Shown here: one piece after another, positions 24,833 through 32,541 of the stretch | How positions within the stretch are numbered: the first letter of the stretch is position 1 | How the letters are laid out: every line of letters begins with the position of its first letter | NCBI GenBank assembly: GCA_963704815.1 | Contig: CAVPHU010000001.1 | Span: 992,001-1,056,000, forward strand | Direction: 5' to 3' | DNA from: DATKWD01 sp963704815 | GTDB lineage: Bacteria; Actinomycetota; Acidimicrobiia; Acidimicrobiales; Salinilacustritrichaceae | DNA length: 64,000 bases | Notes under the pieces: model-generated | The model's database searches: none | What the model was told of the DNA's origin: nothing | Seen by the model: the letters and a program-made list of their open reading frames with translations, nothing else | Program-made: the position numbers and the translations under genes

Positions 24833-25525
24833 ATCACCGAGGGCATCGTCTCCGCTTCGGACCCCGACATCGACGAGGTCCCCGACGAGCCCGACGCCAC
24901 GCGGCCGAGCGACCTGTTCCTCCTGCTCCTCGACGCGACCACCGAACGGATCTTCACCCGCCCGGTGCGGCCCCGCATGAAGGTGACCCCCTCCGGTCTG
25001 CTGCGCGGCCGAATCGACGTCCTCAAGATCGAGGTGCCCGCGCTGTCGATCTCGGGGCTCGTCGTCGATCGATTCGTGCTCCGCGCCGAGAACGTCGGAA
25101 TCGTGCCCGGATTCCCTCCCAGGCTCCAGGCCGGGCCGGTGGGTTTCAAGGCAGTGGTCAGTCAGGAGAACGTCGACCGGTGGACCCGCTCGGCCCGTCT
25201 GCCCCTCCGCCTCAGGCTGACCGAGACCGGCATCGTCACGACCACCGGAGTGCGGGGCATCAAGGTCAGTGAGATCGAGTCCGAGCTCGACGTCGCCGGT
25301 CCGCTCATTCGGCTGCGGCCGCAGAAGGCCACGATGCTCGGCGTGTCGACGCAGCTGGTGAAGCTGTTCCGCGGCTACCTGCCACTTCCGCCACTTCCTC
25401 GCGACGCGCAGCTCGACGCCGTCCACCACGCGGACGGCGAGCTGTCGGCGTCGTTCATCATCGACGAGGTCGACGAACCCCTCACTCCCGAAGTCGCCAA
25501 GCGCCTTCGCGACAAGTTGTTCTGA
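24833..25525 (+). CDS. DUF2993/LmeA-like lipid-binding protein, start unusual
   Basis: About 230 residues. The body (GLLRGRIDVLKIEVPAL, GLVVDRFVLRAENVGI, QENVDRWTRSARLPLRL) has the strand pattern of LmeA-type phospholipid-binding proteins. No signal peptide is visible. Protein-like sequence (SDLFLLLLDATTERIFTRPV) extends upstream of the first ordinary start (GTG 24965) to a stop at 24821. The only plausible initiation point is ATC at 24833, 6 bases after a TAGGCT box, which is where a leaderless transcript would begin. Either a rare ATC start or a base error (ATG to ATC) is possible. The acidic N-terminus (DPDIDEVPDEPD) is unusual. Confidence 0.6.
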   Translation: MTEGIVSASDPDIDEVPDEPDATRPSDLFLLLLDATTERIFTRPVRPRMKVTPSGLLRGRIDVLKIEVPALSISGLVVDRFVLRAENVGIVPGFPPRLQAGPVGFKAVVSQENVDRWTRSARLPLRLRLTETGIVTTTGVRGIKVSEIESELDVAGPLIRLRPQKATMLGVSTQLVKLFRGYLPLPPLPRDAQLDAVHHADGELSASFIIDEVDEPLTPEVAKRLRDKLF

Positions 25526-25690
25526 TCAGGGGTTCCGACTCGGCCACGTTCGTTCGGAGTCACTGCCGAAGAACTTCGCTCGCACCGCGGCCTCGAGGTC
25601 CACGCCGAACTCCGAGGCCAAGGCGCACAGCAGCCGAAGACGTCGGCGAGGAATGAGTCTCGTGCCCGCGCGGGCAGCTGCGAGAGTGGA
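25526..25690 (-). pseudogene. Possible MazG-like pyrophosphohydrolase C-terminal remnant
   Basis: On the minus strand two frames joined by a small shift read SFLADV then RLLCALASEFGVDLEAAVRA, ending at 25526. This resembles the last helices of MazG-type NTP pyrophosphohydrolases (EELADVL...GVDLEAAV). The upstream part is absent, replaced by the metallophosphoesterase gene on the other strand. Short and uncertain. Confidence 0.3.
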
Positions 25691-25693
25691 CCG

Positions 25694-26485
25694 GTGGCAT
25701 TCACGATCGCCCAGCTGTCCGACATCCACATCGGGTCGACCCACGCCCCCAGCGGCGAGCACTTCTCGATGGCGATCGACGAGATCAATGCGATGACCCG
25801 CCAGCCAGATCTCGTGCTGCTGACCGGCGACCTGACCGAAGGCGGGACGCCGGCCGAGTGGGCCGAGCTCCTCGAGCGACTCGGCGAGCTGCGTGCACCC
25901 TGGGAGGCGATCGCCGGCAACCACGATCGCGGCATCGACGAGCTCGCTGGGCACCGAGCGCTCGACGCCGGACCGCTCCGGCTGGTGCTCCTGGACTCGA
26001 GCAGCGACACCTTCGGCCCGGACGACGCGACGTGGCTCGAATCCGAACTCGCCGCCCATGCCGACCGGCCGACCATCATCGCCATCCACCACCCGCCGTT
26101 CGAGACCGGGATCTGGTGGATGGACTGTGTCGGCCTCGAGGGAGCCGGCGAGATGGAATCCGTCGTCCGCCGCCACCCTCAGGTCATCAAGGTGCTGTCC
26201 GGGCACGTGCATCGGACCATCCAGGCCAACTGGGGCAGTTGCCCGCTCTGGGTCTGCCCTTCGACCGCCTACACGATCTCGATCGATCTCGACCCGACGC
26301 ACGAACCCGCCGAATCGGCCGAGGGGCCGACGTTCAGCCTGCACACCTACACCGGCAGCACGATCGTCTCGCACGTGGTGCCCGTGGGCGCCGCCGCCAC
26401 ACGATCGCCGATCGAGCCCCACGCACCCGAGTTCATCTCGTGGGTCCGCGACGTTCGGACTCGGCGACCGAGCAGCTTCGAATAG
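25694..26485 (+). CDS. Class III cyclic-nucleotide-phosphodiesterase-like metallophosphoesterase
   Basis: 263 residues with the complete calcineurin-like metal set: DIHIG, LLTGDLTEGG, AGNHDRG, AIHHPPFETG and SGHVHRTIQ. The order and length match CpdA/GpdQ-type enzymes that hydrolyse cAMP or glycerophosphodiesters. The start is GTG 25694 followed by AFTIAQLSD. Substrate is not evident from sequence. Confidence 0.88.
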   Translation: MAFTIAQLSDIHIGSTHAPSGEHFSMAIDEINAMTRQPDLVLLTGDLTEGGTPAEWAELLERLGELRAPWEAIAGNHDRGIDELAGHRALDAGPLRLVLLDSSSDTFGPDDATWLESELAAHADRPTIIAIHHPPFETGIWWMDCVGLEGAGEMESVVRRHPQVIKVLSGHVHRTIQANWGSCPLWVCPSTAYTISIDLDPTHEPAESAEGPTFSLHTYTGSTIVSHVVPVGAAATRSPIEPHAPEFISWVRDVRTRRPSSFE

Positions 26486-26543
26486 CGACGGGCGCCCGAA
26501 ACGCCCGTCCGTAGCTGTCACACCCTCTTTCTCGGCTGGGGCA

Positions 26544-27048
26544 ATGGAGGTCGGGGTTGCGCTCGAGACGATTCGTGAGGGGGCCGAGGCGTTGGCGTCG
26601 GTCACGACGAGCCGCCACCGGCATCGACAACGTCCCGGACCACGACCCCACCCGAGAGGATCTCGTGTGCCGCACGATCGACGGCATCGCGCCGACGCCA
26701 TCGGAGGCCGTTCAGACGGCGATGGCCGGGCTGGTGCGGGCCGTCATCATCGACCCCGACGGCAACATCATCAACCACGGCCGAACCAAACGGCTCTTCA
26801 CCGGCACCTCACGCCAAGCCGTCCTGCTCCGCGAAGCCATCAAGGATCCCGCCGGGGTCCGCTGCGGCTACGCCGGCTGCGGCGTCGCCGGGCGGCGCTG
26901 TCAGATCGACCACCGAGAACCCGCCGCCCGGGGCGGGCCCACCGGCCACACCAACGGCGGACCCCTGTGCGGCTACCACAACCGCCTCGAAGAAACCGGC
27001 CACCACCCCCGAGCCAACCCCGACGGCACCACCACCAACCCCGCCTGA
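26544..27048 (+). pseudogene. DUF222/13E12-type HNH protein, internally deleted remnant
   Basis: From ATG 26544 about 23 residues (MEVGVALETIREGAEALASV) look like the start of a DUF222 protein. After a frame change the sequence resumes with the C-terminal part: DGNIINHGRTKRLFTGTSRQ, then CGYAGCGVAGRRCQIDHREP and GGPLCGYHNR, the zinc HNH domain of 13E12-type proteins. The roughly 200-300-residue DUF222 core is missing. These genes form large multi-copy families in actinobacteria, so deletion between copies is a likely cause. Confidence 0.65.
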
Positions 27049-27130
27049 ACGCGGCCAGCGCCGACCATCCACCACGCTCCGCGCGGGGGTTTCTACGCTC
27101 AAGCATGCCCGGCTGACATCAGGGGGACGC

Positions 27131-27766
27131 ATGGGTCGCAAACCGCCCATCTATGGGCTCGACATCGAGACCGACACGACGGTCGATGGACTCGACCCCG
27201 GGGTGGCGGCGATCGTCACCGTCGCGCTGTCGGGCGACACCATCGACCAGGTGTTCACCGGCGACGAGGTCGCCATCTTGTCCGAGCTCGACCATTGCCT
27301 GCGCGAGATCAAGCCTGGCGTGCTGGCGACCTGGAACGGCTCGGCCTTCGACCTGCCCTTCATCAACGACCGAGTTCGCCGCTACGACCTTCCCAGCGGC
27401 TTGTCGCTGCGTCTCGATCCATCCATCAGCGGACGCCACCCTCCACTTCCCGGCCACGATGGCTCCTACCGCGCCCGCTGGTACCGGCATCGCCACCTCG
27501 ACGCCTATCGCGTCTACTGCTCCGACGTCGGCCCGTCCTTGCGGGTCTCGTGCTCGCTCAAGTCGATCGCCCGGCTCGTGGGACTGCGGACGGTCGAGGT
27601 CGACCGAAGCCGCATCCACGACCTGAGTCACGAGGCACTGCACGCCTATGCCGCGAGCGATGCCCGGCTGGCCCGCATCCTTGCCGAACGGCGGTGGGCC
27701 ACCGCGAGCCGACACATCGACGCCTTCGACGCTCGCAACGGCTCCGAACTCGCCTCGGCCGGCTGA
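27131..27766 (+). CDS. Stand-alone DnaQ/PolB-type 3'-5' exonuclease
   Basis: 211 residues with the three DEDD exonuclease motifs: GLDIETD (Exo I), LATWNGSAFDLPFINDR (Exo II) and YAASDARLARIL (Exo III). The FDxPF-type Exo II element resembles the exonuclease domain of family B DNA polymerases, but no polymerase domain is attached. The ATG has an AGGGGG site 5 bases upstream. Possible roles are DNA repair or end trimming; this is not resolved by context. Confidence 0.75.
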   Translation: MGRKPPIYGLDIETDTTVDGLDPGVAAIVTVALSGDTIDQVFTGDEVAILSELDHCLREIKPGVLATWNGSAFDLPFINDRVRRYDLPSGLSLRLDPSISGRHPPLPGHDGSYRARWYRHRHLDAYRVYCSDVGPSLRVSCSLKSIARLVGLRTVEVDRSRIHDLSHEALHAYAASDARLARILAERRWATASRHIDAFDARNGSELASAG

Positions 27767-27774
27767 GCGACGCC

Positions 27775-28836
27775 TCAGCCTCCCACCGCCTCCTGGACCG
27801 CCGGCCGCTGCGCCGCCGGAAGGACGGTCCAGTCATAGATCGATCCACCGATGGATGACGTCGTGGTCAGCGCCTCGCCGAACCGAGTGATGTCGGCATC
27901 GCTGATGTCGCCACCGATGCCTCCGATCCCGTGCACCAGGGCATCTGGATCGGCGAGGTTGGCCCGCAGGCGCCGGGTGCTCTCCTCCAAGTAGGTGAAC
28001 CCGTCGCGATAGCCGCTGTCGGCACGACGGTCCGACCAGTAGGCCATCGGCAGCCACACGTCGTACACCGGCGCGATCTCGCGCCAAGGGAACGCTGGCC
28101 AGAAGTCGGGATTCACGACCTCGAGCAGGACAGGCGGCAAGACGATGGCCCCGACGATCTGATCACCCGCTGCCGCGCGGAGGCGGAGCGACAGCTCGAT
28201 CAGGCTGACCGAGCGGGCGACGGGGTCGGGGTTCGTCGTCGCCTCGATGTCCACGGCCACGCCGTCGAAGGTGTGACCGAGCACCTCGAAGTCGAGCAGC
28301 GCCTCGAGATGCTCGAAGTCTCGATCGGTGTCGACATGCCGCGGAAGGAACCAGGCGACCACCGCCAGGTCGCGGCGATGGGCTTCGACCAGCCATCGGG
28401 CGACCACATCCGAATCGACGATGAGCCCCTCGGCCCGTTCGTCGTCGCGGGCGGCCTGGATGAACACGGTCTCGACGCCGGCGTCCACCATGTCGTCGAG
28501 GGCGGACACGTCGAGTGCCGGTGCGTCGTTGGCGTAGGCAGGGACGTAGTCGAAGGCATCGACCCAGGCTCCCTGACCCTCGTAGGGATCGATCGTGCGC
28601 GCCGACGGGTCGGCGACCAGATCACTCAGGGTCGAGGCCAGAGCTGCACCCGCGGGTGGCGGGGACACCGTGCTGCCGAGGGTGGTGGCCCGGAGGGTCA
28701 CACCGAAGATGATCGCCACGAGGCAACAGACGCCGAGGACCATCATCTGTGCCGGGTCGAGGAGTGGCTTCGACCCCGGGTCCTGATCTGCCACATCGAG
28801 CAACGTACCCAGCACCGCGTGATCTACTGACGTCAT
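27775..28836 (-). CDS. Membrane-anchored TIM-barrel (glycoside-hydrolase-like) protein
   Basis: 353 residues from ATG 28836: a short cytoplasmic N-terminus, one transmembrane helix (MMVLGVCCLVAIIFGVTL), then an extracytoplasmic domain. Strand-end motifs VDAGVETVFIQAA, LAVVAWFLPRHVDTD, FDGVAVDIEA, YDVWLPMAYWSD and ALVHGIGGIGG follow the order of a (beta/alpha)8 barrel with acidic residues at strand ends, as in chitinase-like and other retaining glycosidases. Family not recognised. Its ATG overlaps that of the divergent xylulokinase gene (shared CATG), so a later start (several in-frame GTG codons) is possible. Confidence 0.65.
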   Translation of the reverse strand: MTSVDHAVLGTLLDVADQDPGSKPLLDPAQMMVLGVCCLVAIIFGVTLRATTLGSTVSPPPAGAALASTLSDLVADPSARTIDPYEGQGAWVDAFDYVPAYANDAPALDVSALDDMVDAGVETVFIQAARDDERAEGLIVDSDVVARWLVEAHRRDLAVVAWFLPRHVDTDRDFEHLEALLDFEVLGHTFDGVAVDIEATTNPDPVARSVSLIELSLRLRAAAGDQIVGAIVLPPVLLEVVNPDFWPAFPWREIAPVYDVWLPMAYWSDRRADSGYRDGFTYLEESTRRLRANLADPDALVHGIGGIGGDISDADITRFGEALTTTSSIGGSIYDWTVLPAAQRPAVQEAVGG

Positions 28837-30298
28837 GGCGCTGGTGCTCGGAGTGGACTCGTCGACGCAGTCCACCAAGGTGCAGGTCCGCGACGTCGAC
28901 ACCGGCCGCTTGCTGGCGTCGGGCTCGTCTCCCCACCCGCCCACCACACCTCCGCGTTCGGAACAGCATCCCTCCGCATGGTGGGACGCACTCACGGCTG
29001 CGGTGGCGCAGGCGGGCGCCCCCACCGTCGCCGCCGTGTCGGTTGCCGCCCAACAGCACGGCATGGTCGTGCTCGATGCTGATGGCGACGTGCTGCGTCC
29101 GGCCAAGCTGTGGAACGACACCGAGTCGGCGCCCGACGCCACCGACCTGGTGCGCGAGCTCGGGGCGGACGAATGGGCTGCGGCAGTCGGATCGGTGCCG
29201 GTCGCCTCGTTCACCATCTCCAAGCTGGCCTGGCTCCGGCGAGTCGAGCCCGAGGTGTTCGCCCGGATGCGGTCGGTGCTGTTGCCCCACGACTGGCTGA
29301 CCCATCGGATGACCGGCCGCCGGGTGACCGATCGCGGCGATGCATCCGGCACGGGGTACTGGTCGCCCGCCGAGGGCCGTTGGCGACCCGATCTGCTGCG
29401 CCTCGTCGACCCGACCCGCACCGAGACCGACTGGCTCGAGTGCCTCCCGGTGGTGGTGGAGCCGGCGCAGGCCGTCGAGACCGGTGTGGCCGACGGACCC
29501 GGGTCACTCGGCCTGCCGGGGCAGCCGCTGATCGGGCCCGGCACCGGCGACAACATGGCCGCAGCCCTGGGCATCGGGCTCCGCGCCAACCAGGTCGCCA
29601 TCTCGATCGGGACGTCGGGCACGGTGTTCAGCGTCAGCGACGAACCGGTGCGTGACCCTCGTGGCCTGGTGGCCGGGTTCGCCGACGCCACGGGTCGCCA
29701 TCTGCCCCTGGTCTGCACGCTCAACGCCGGGAAGGTGATCGACACCGTTGCCGGCTTGCTGGGCGTCGGGCTCGACGAGTTCGGCGACATGGCCCTGAGC
29801 GAGCCGTCTGCCGACGGACCGGTGCTCCTGCCGTACTTCGACGGCGAGCGCACCCCGAACCGGCCCGACGCCCATGGTGTCCTGGCCGGGATCAGAACCG
29901 ACATCCGCCGCTCCCAACTCGCCGCCGCGACCTACCGGGGCGTGGCCTGCTCGCTCCTCGACGGGCTCGACGCCCTCGCCGAGTGCGGCGTGATCACGAC
30001 CGACGATCCGATCCGTCTCGTCGGCGGCGGCTCCCGATCACCCGCGCACCAACAGGCGATCGCCGATCTGTCGGGGCGACCGGTACTGGTGCCCGACGGT
30101 GACGAGCACGTGTCCACCGGCGCCGCCGTGCAGGCCGCAGCGGTGGCGACCGGCAGCGCCCCGGAGGAGGTGGCCGAGGCGTGGGGGGTCGGCGCAGGCA
30201 CGCTCATCGAGCCTCGTCCCACCGACGTCGCGGCTGTGCGGCACCGCTACGCCCAGTTGCGAGCGGCATCGAAACCGCTTGACGATACACGAACATGA
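28835..30298 (+). CDS. xylB: Xylulokinase (FGGY family)
   Basis: Phosphorylates D-xylulose with ATP to xylulose 5-phosphate, entering the pentose phosphate pathway. 487 residues. Features include the N-terminal phosphate loop LGVDSSTQSTKVQV, QQHGMVVLD and the substrate-side LWNDTES, ISIGTSGTVFSVSDE for ATP, and the FGGY signatures near GGGSRSPAHQQAIADL. It is alone here, with no xylose isomerase or transporter in the window. The start codon overlaps the divergent gene's start. Confidence 0.9.
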   Translation: MALVLGVDSSTQSTKVQVRDVDTGRLLASGSSPHPPTTPPRSEQHPSAWWDALTAAVAQAGAPTVAAVSVAAQQHGMVVLDADGDVLRPAKLWNDTESAPDATDLVRELGADEWAAAVGSVPVASFTISKLAWLRRVEPEVFARMRSVLLPHDWLTHRMTGRRVTDRGDASGTGYWSPAEGRWRPDLLRLVDPTRTETDWLECLPVVVEPAQAVETGVADGPGSLGLPGQPLIGPGTGDNMAAALGIGLRANQVAISIGTSGTVFSVSDEPVRDPRGLVAGFADATGRHLPLVCTLNAGKVIDTVAGLLGVGLDEFGDMALSEPSADGPVLLPYFDGERTPNRPDAHGVLAGIRTDIRRSQLAAATYRGVACSLLDGLDALAECGVITTDDPIRLVGGGSRSPAHQQAIADLSGRPVLVPDGDEHVSTGAAVQAAAVATGSAPEEVAEAWGVGAGTLIEPRPTDVAAVRHRYAQLRAASKPLDDTRT

Positions 30299-30308
30299 CT
30301 GATAAATA
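30279..30308 (+). promoter_or_regulatory. Extended -10 promoter for the LPxTG protein gene
   Basis: TTGACG (30279-30284), an 18-base spacer and TAAATA (30303-30308) preceded by TGA, the extended -10 element. It spans the last codons of xylB and the AT-rich start of the gap, and is the best sigma-70-like promoter in the window. The gene starts 74 bases downstream, leaving room for a leader. Confidence 0.6.
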
Positions 30309-30382
30309 CTGAACGTCGCATCTCCAGGGCGACTCGCCGAACCAGTCGGACATCTCCACCTCCTCCAACCCGAGGTCGCTCC

Positions 30383-32161
30383 ATGTCCGCGGTCCGTGCC
30401 CACCCCCTCGTCGCTGCGACGATGATCATCGCCATCGGGTGCGTGGCGATCGCCCCCACGCCCCGTGCTGCGGAGGCAACCGTTCGCCCCCACTTGGGGT
30501 TCCGGGCAACCGTGGCCGGCCACTCGAGCTGGTACGGCAGCTACGACATGGGCGCACTGGGTCCGGCATGGTGCATCGACCACGGCATCGCCTCACCCGA
30601 CCCCGGCCTCGACTACCAGCCGACCCAGCCGGCCGTGTCACCGGCCACCCGAACCGCTGTGGCCTGGCTCGTGGGCCGCCACGGGTACACCACCGACCCG
30701 ACCACCGCTGCCGCGATGATGCTCGCCCTCCACGACCTGATGGGGGCCACCTATCCAGCCGGTCGACTCGACGTCGATCGCCTCGCGTCCGAGCACCTGG
30801 CCGGATTCGCCGGCAGCGGGACCGCCGTCGTCGAGCGGGCGAGGGCACTGAAGAACGAGGCGATCGCGCACAACACCCTGGTCGCACCCTTCGCCATCAC
30901 GCTCGACGCCGAGAACGCCGAGCGGAGCGGCCGCGGGCTGCTACGCGTCCGCATCACCGATGCCGACGGCCGCCCGGTGCCGAACGCGAACCTCCTCGTG
31001 AACGGAACCGGCGCCCACCTCGACACGACCGTCGCCGAGACCGACCGCGAGGGTGAGGCTCGGCTCGGCTACCGGATGTCCGGGGCAGCGGCGACCTTCA
31101 CCGCCCATGCTGCGGTGGCCGACCTCGAACTCGCGGCGTTCGCACCGACCCGACGACGTGCGCAGCGGGTGGTCGTCCCGCGCCAACTCCTCGTGGAAGC
31201 GCACCTCGACGTCGTCGTGGAAGCCCCGCCCGAGGCGCCCGGTCGCGTGACCGTGCACAAGACCGGCGATGCAACCGACGTCGCGCCGATCACCGGCGCT
31301 GTGTTCGAACTGACCTCGATCGCCACCGGCGACCCGGTCTCCGAACTCGTCATCGGGCCCGAGGGCACGGCCGGACCGGTGGAGGTCGAGCCGGGTTCGT
31401 ACGAGCTGGTCGAGACCGGTCCCCCGCCCGGCTACCTCGCGGCCGCCGACCAGCGGGTCGAGGTGGGGAGTGGCGAGCACGTCATCATCGAGGTCCACGA
31501 CATCGCCGCACCGGGCAGCCTCACCATCACCAAGGTCGACGTCGACGACCCGTCGGGCCGGTCGCTGACCGGCGCCGTGCTCGATGTCTTCACCCACCAC
31601 CCGGGGCATCCCGAAGCGAGGCTGGTGAAGACCATCGAGACCACCGAACAACCGCACACGGTCGCCGAGCTGCGCCACGGCACGTACTGGATCGTCGAAC
31701 GAACCCCACCAGCCGGCTTCGACCTCGATGCCGAGCCCCGCGCCGTCGAGGTCCGGCCGGGCGAGGACACGTCGTTGCAGATGGCCAACCACCCGTCGCT
31801 TCCCGACGTCGTGGCACCCGAACCCGTCGCTCCCCCGACCCCCACGACCTCGACCACGACCACGACCGCGCCACGTCCTCGACCGCACCGACCACGACCG
31901 GACGAGCGGATCCGACGCCACGCGCCCCTCCCCCGAACCGGTGCGACGACGGTGTCCACCTCCCTCCTGGGAGCCGGCATCGTGCTCCTCGGACTGGCGC
32001 TGACCATCGGCGCCGATGTGGGGCCCGACGGACGGTTCAGACCACGCCGTCGGTGGCGTCCGCCGACTCGGCACCGGCATCGCCCAGACCGGGCCAGAAG
32101 CTCCGCAGGTGGACCGCGTACTCGGCGGTCGAGGCACCGTCCATCTCGAGACCGTCGATGA
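30383..32161 (+). CDS. LPxTG-anchored surface protein with Cna-B/SpaA-like repeats
   Basis: 592 residues. A signal peptide (VAATMIIAIGCVAIAPTPRA) precedes a domain containing AWCIDHGIASPDPG that resembles thioester (TED/TQXA) adhesin domains by its AxCID cysteine; the matching Gln is not evident. Two or more prealbumin-like repeats follow (APITGAVFELTSIATGDPV...PPGYL; RSLTGAVLDVFTHHPG...PPAGF), then a Pro/Thr stalk, LPRTG at about residue 515, and a hydrophobic helix. Sortase would anchor it to the wall; no sortase is in the window. After the membrane helix an unusual 45-residue Arg-rich tail runs 125 bases into the convergent gene, so a frameshift near 32030 is possible. RBS: GAGG, 7 bases. 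Confidence 0.75.
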   Translation: MSAVRAHPLVAATMIIAIGCVAIAPTPRAAEATVRPHLGFRATVAGHSSWYGSYDMGALGPAWCIDHGIASPDPGLDYQPTQPAVSPATRTAVAWLVGRHGYTTDPTTAAAMMLALHDLMGATYPAGRLDVDRLASEHLAGFAGSGTAVVERARALKNEAIAHNTLVAPFAITLDAENAERSGRGLLRVRITDADGRPVPNANLLVNGTGAHLDTTVAETDREGEARLGYRMSGAAATFTAHAAVADLELAAFAPTRRRAQRVVVPRQLLVEAHLDVVVEAPPEAPGRVTVHKTGDATDVAPITGAVFELTSIATGDPVSELVIGPEGTAGPVEVEPGSYELVETGPPPGYLAAADQRVEVGSGEHVIIEVHDIAAPGSLTITKVDVDDPSGRSLTGAVLDVFTHHPGHPEARLVKTIETTEQPHTVAELRHGTYWIVERTPPAGFDLDAEPRAVEVRPGEDTSLQMANHPSLPDVVAPEPVAPPTPTTSTTTTTAPRPRPHRPRPDERIRRHAPLPRTGATTVSTSLLGAGIVLLGLALTIGADVGPDGRFRPRRRWRPPTRHRHRPDRARSSAGGPRTRRSRHRPSRDRR

Positions 32162-32498
32162 TGGCGTTCACCAACGACTGGTAGAACTGCTCGCCGTCCG
32201 GCGGCTGTTCGGGCTCACCGCGGTCGAGCGCCGCCTGCGCGAGGCGATTCACGATCTGGTGGAACGCATGCACCTGGTACTCGGCGACCTCGGTCGGGAT
32301 CTCGGCCTCCCAGTAGAAGTCCTCGTCGGACTCGGCGATCGCCGACCACGCGGACAAGTACGACTCGAACACCGAGACCACATCGGGAGCCACTTCCGAT
32401 CCGAACGGGTCCGAACCCGCCTCGTCGACCTTCTGGCGGGCATAGGCCACCCAGGAGCGGACGCTGGCCGAGGGCACGGGTCCGACCTGAAGGTGCAC
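32037..32498 (-). CDS. Conserved-looking protein of unknown function
   Basis: 153 residues from GTG 32498 (HLQVGPVPSASVRSWVAYAR). The rest is helical and acidic, with WEAEIPTEVAEYQVHAFHQI and GEQFYQSLVNAIIDGLE. No membrane segment or known motif is visible. Its end overlaps the 3' end of the LPxTG gene by 125 bases tail to tail. Confidence 0.55.
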   Translation of the reverse strand: MHLQVGPVPSASVRSWVAYARQKVDEAGSDPFGSEVAPDVVSVFESYLSAWSAIAESDEDFYWEAEIPTEVAEYQVHAFHQIVNRLAQAALDRGEPEQPPDGEQFYQSLVNAIIDGLEMDGASTAEYAVHLRSFWPGLGDAGAESADATDGVV

Positions 32499-32541
32499 GA
32501 GACGAACGGTAGTGCGGCGGTGCGGTGATCGTCGCCCCGGC

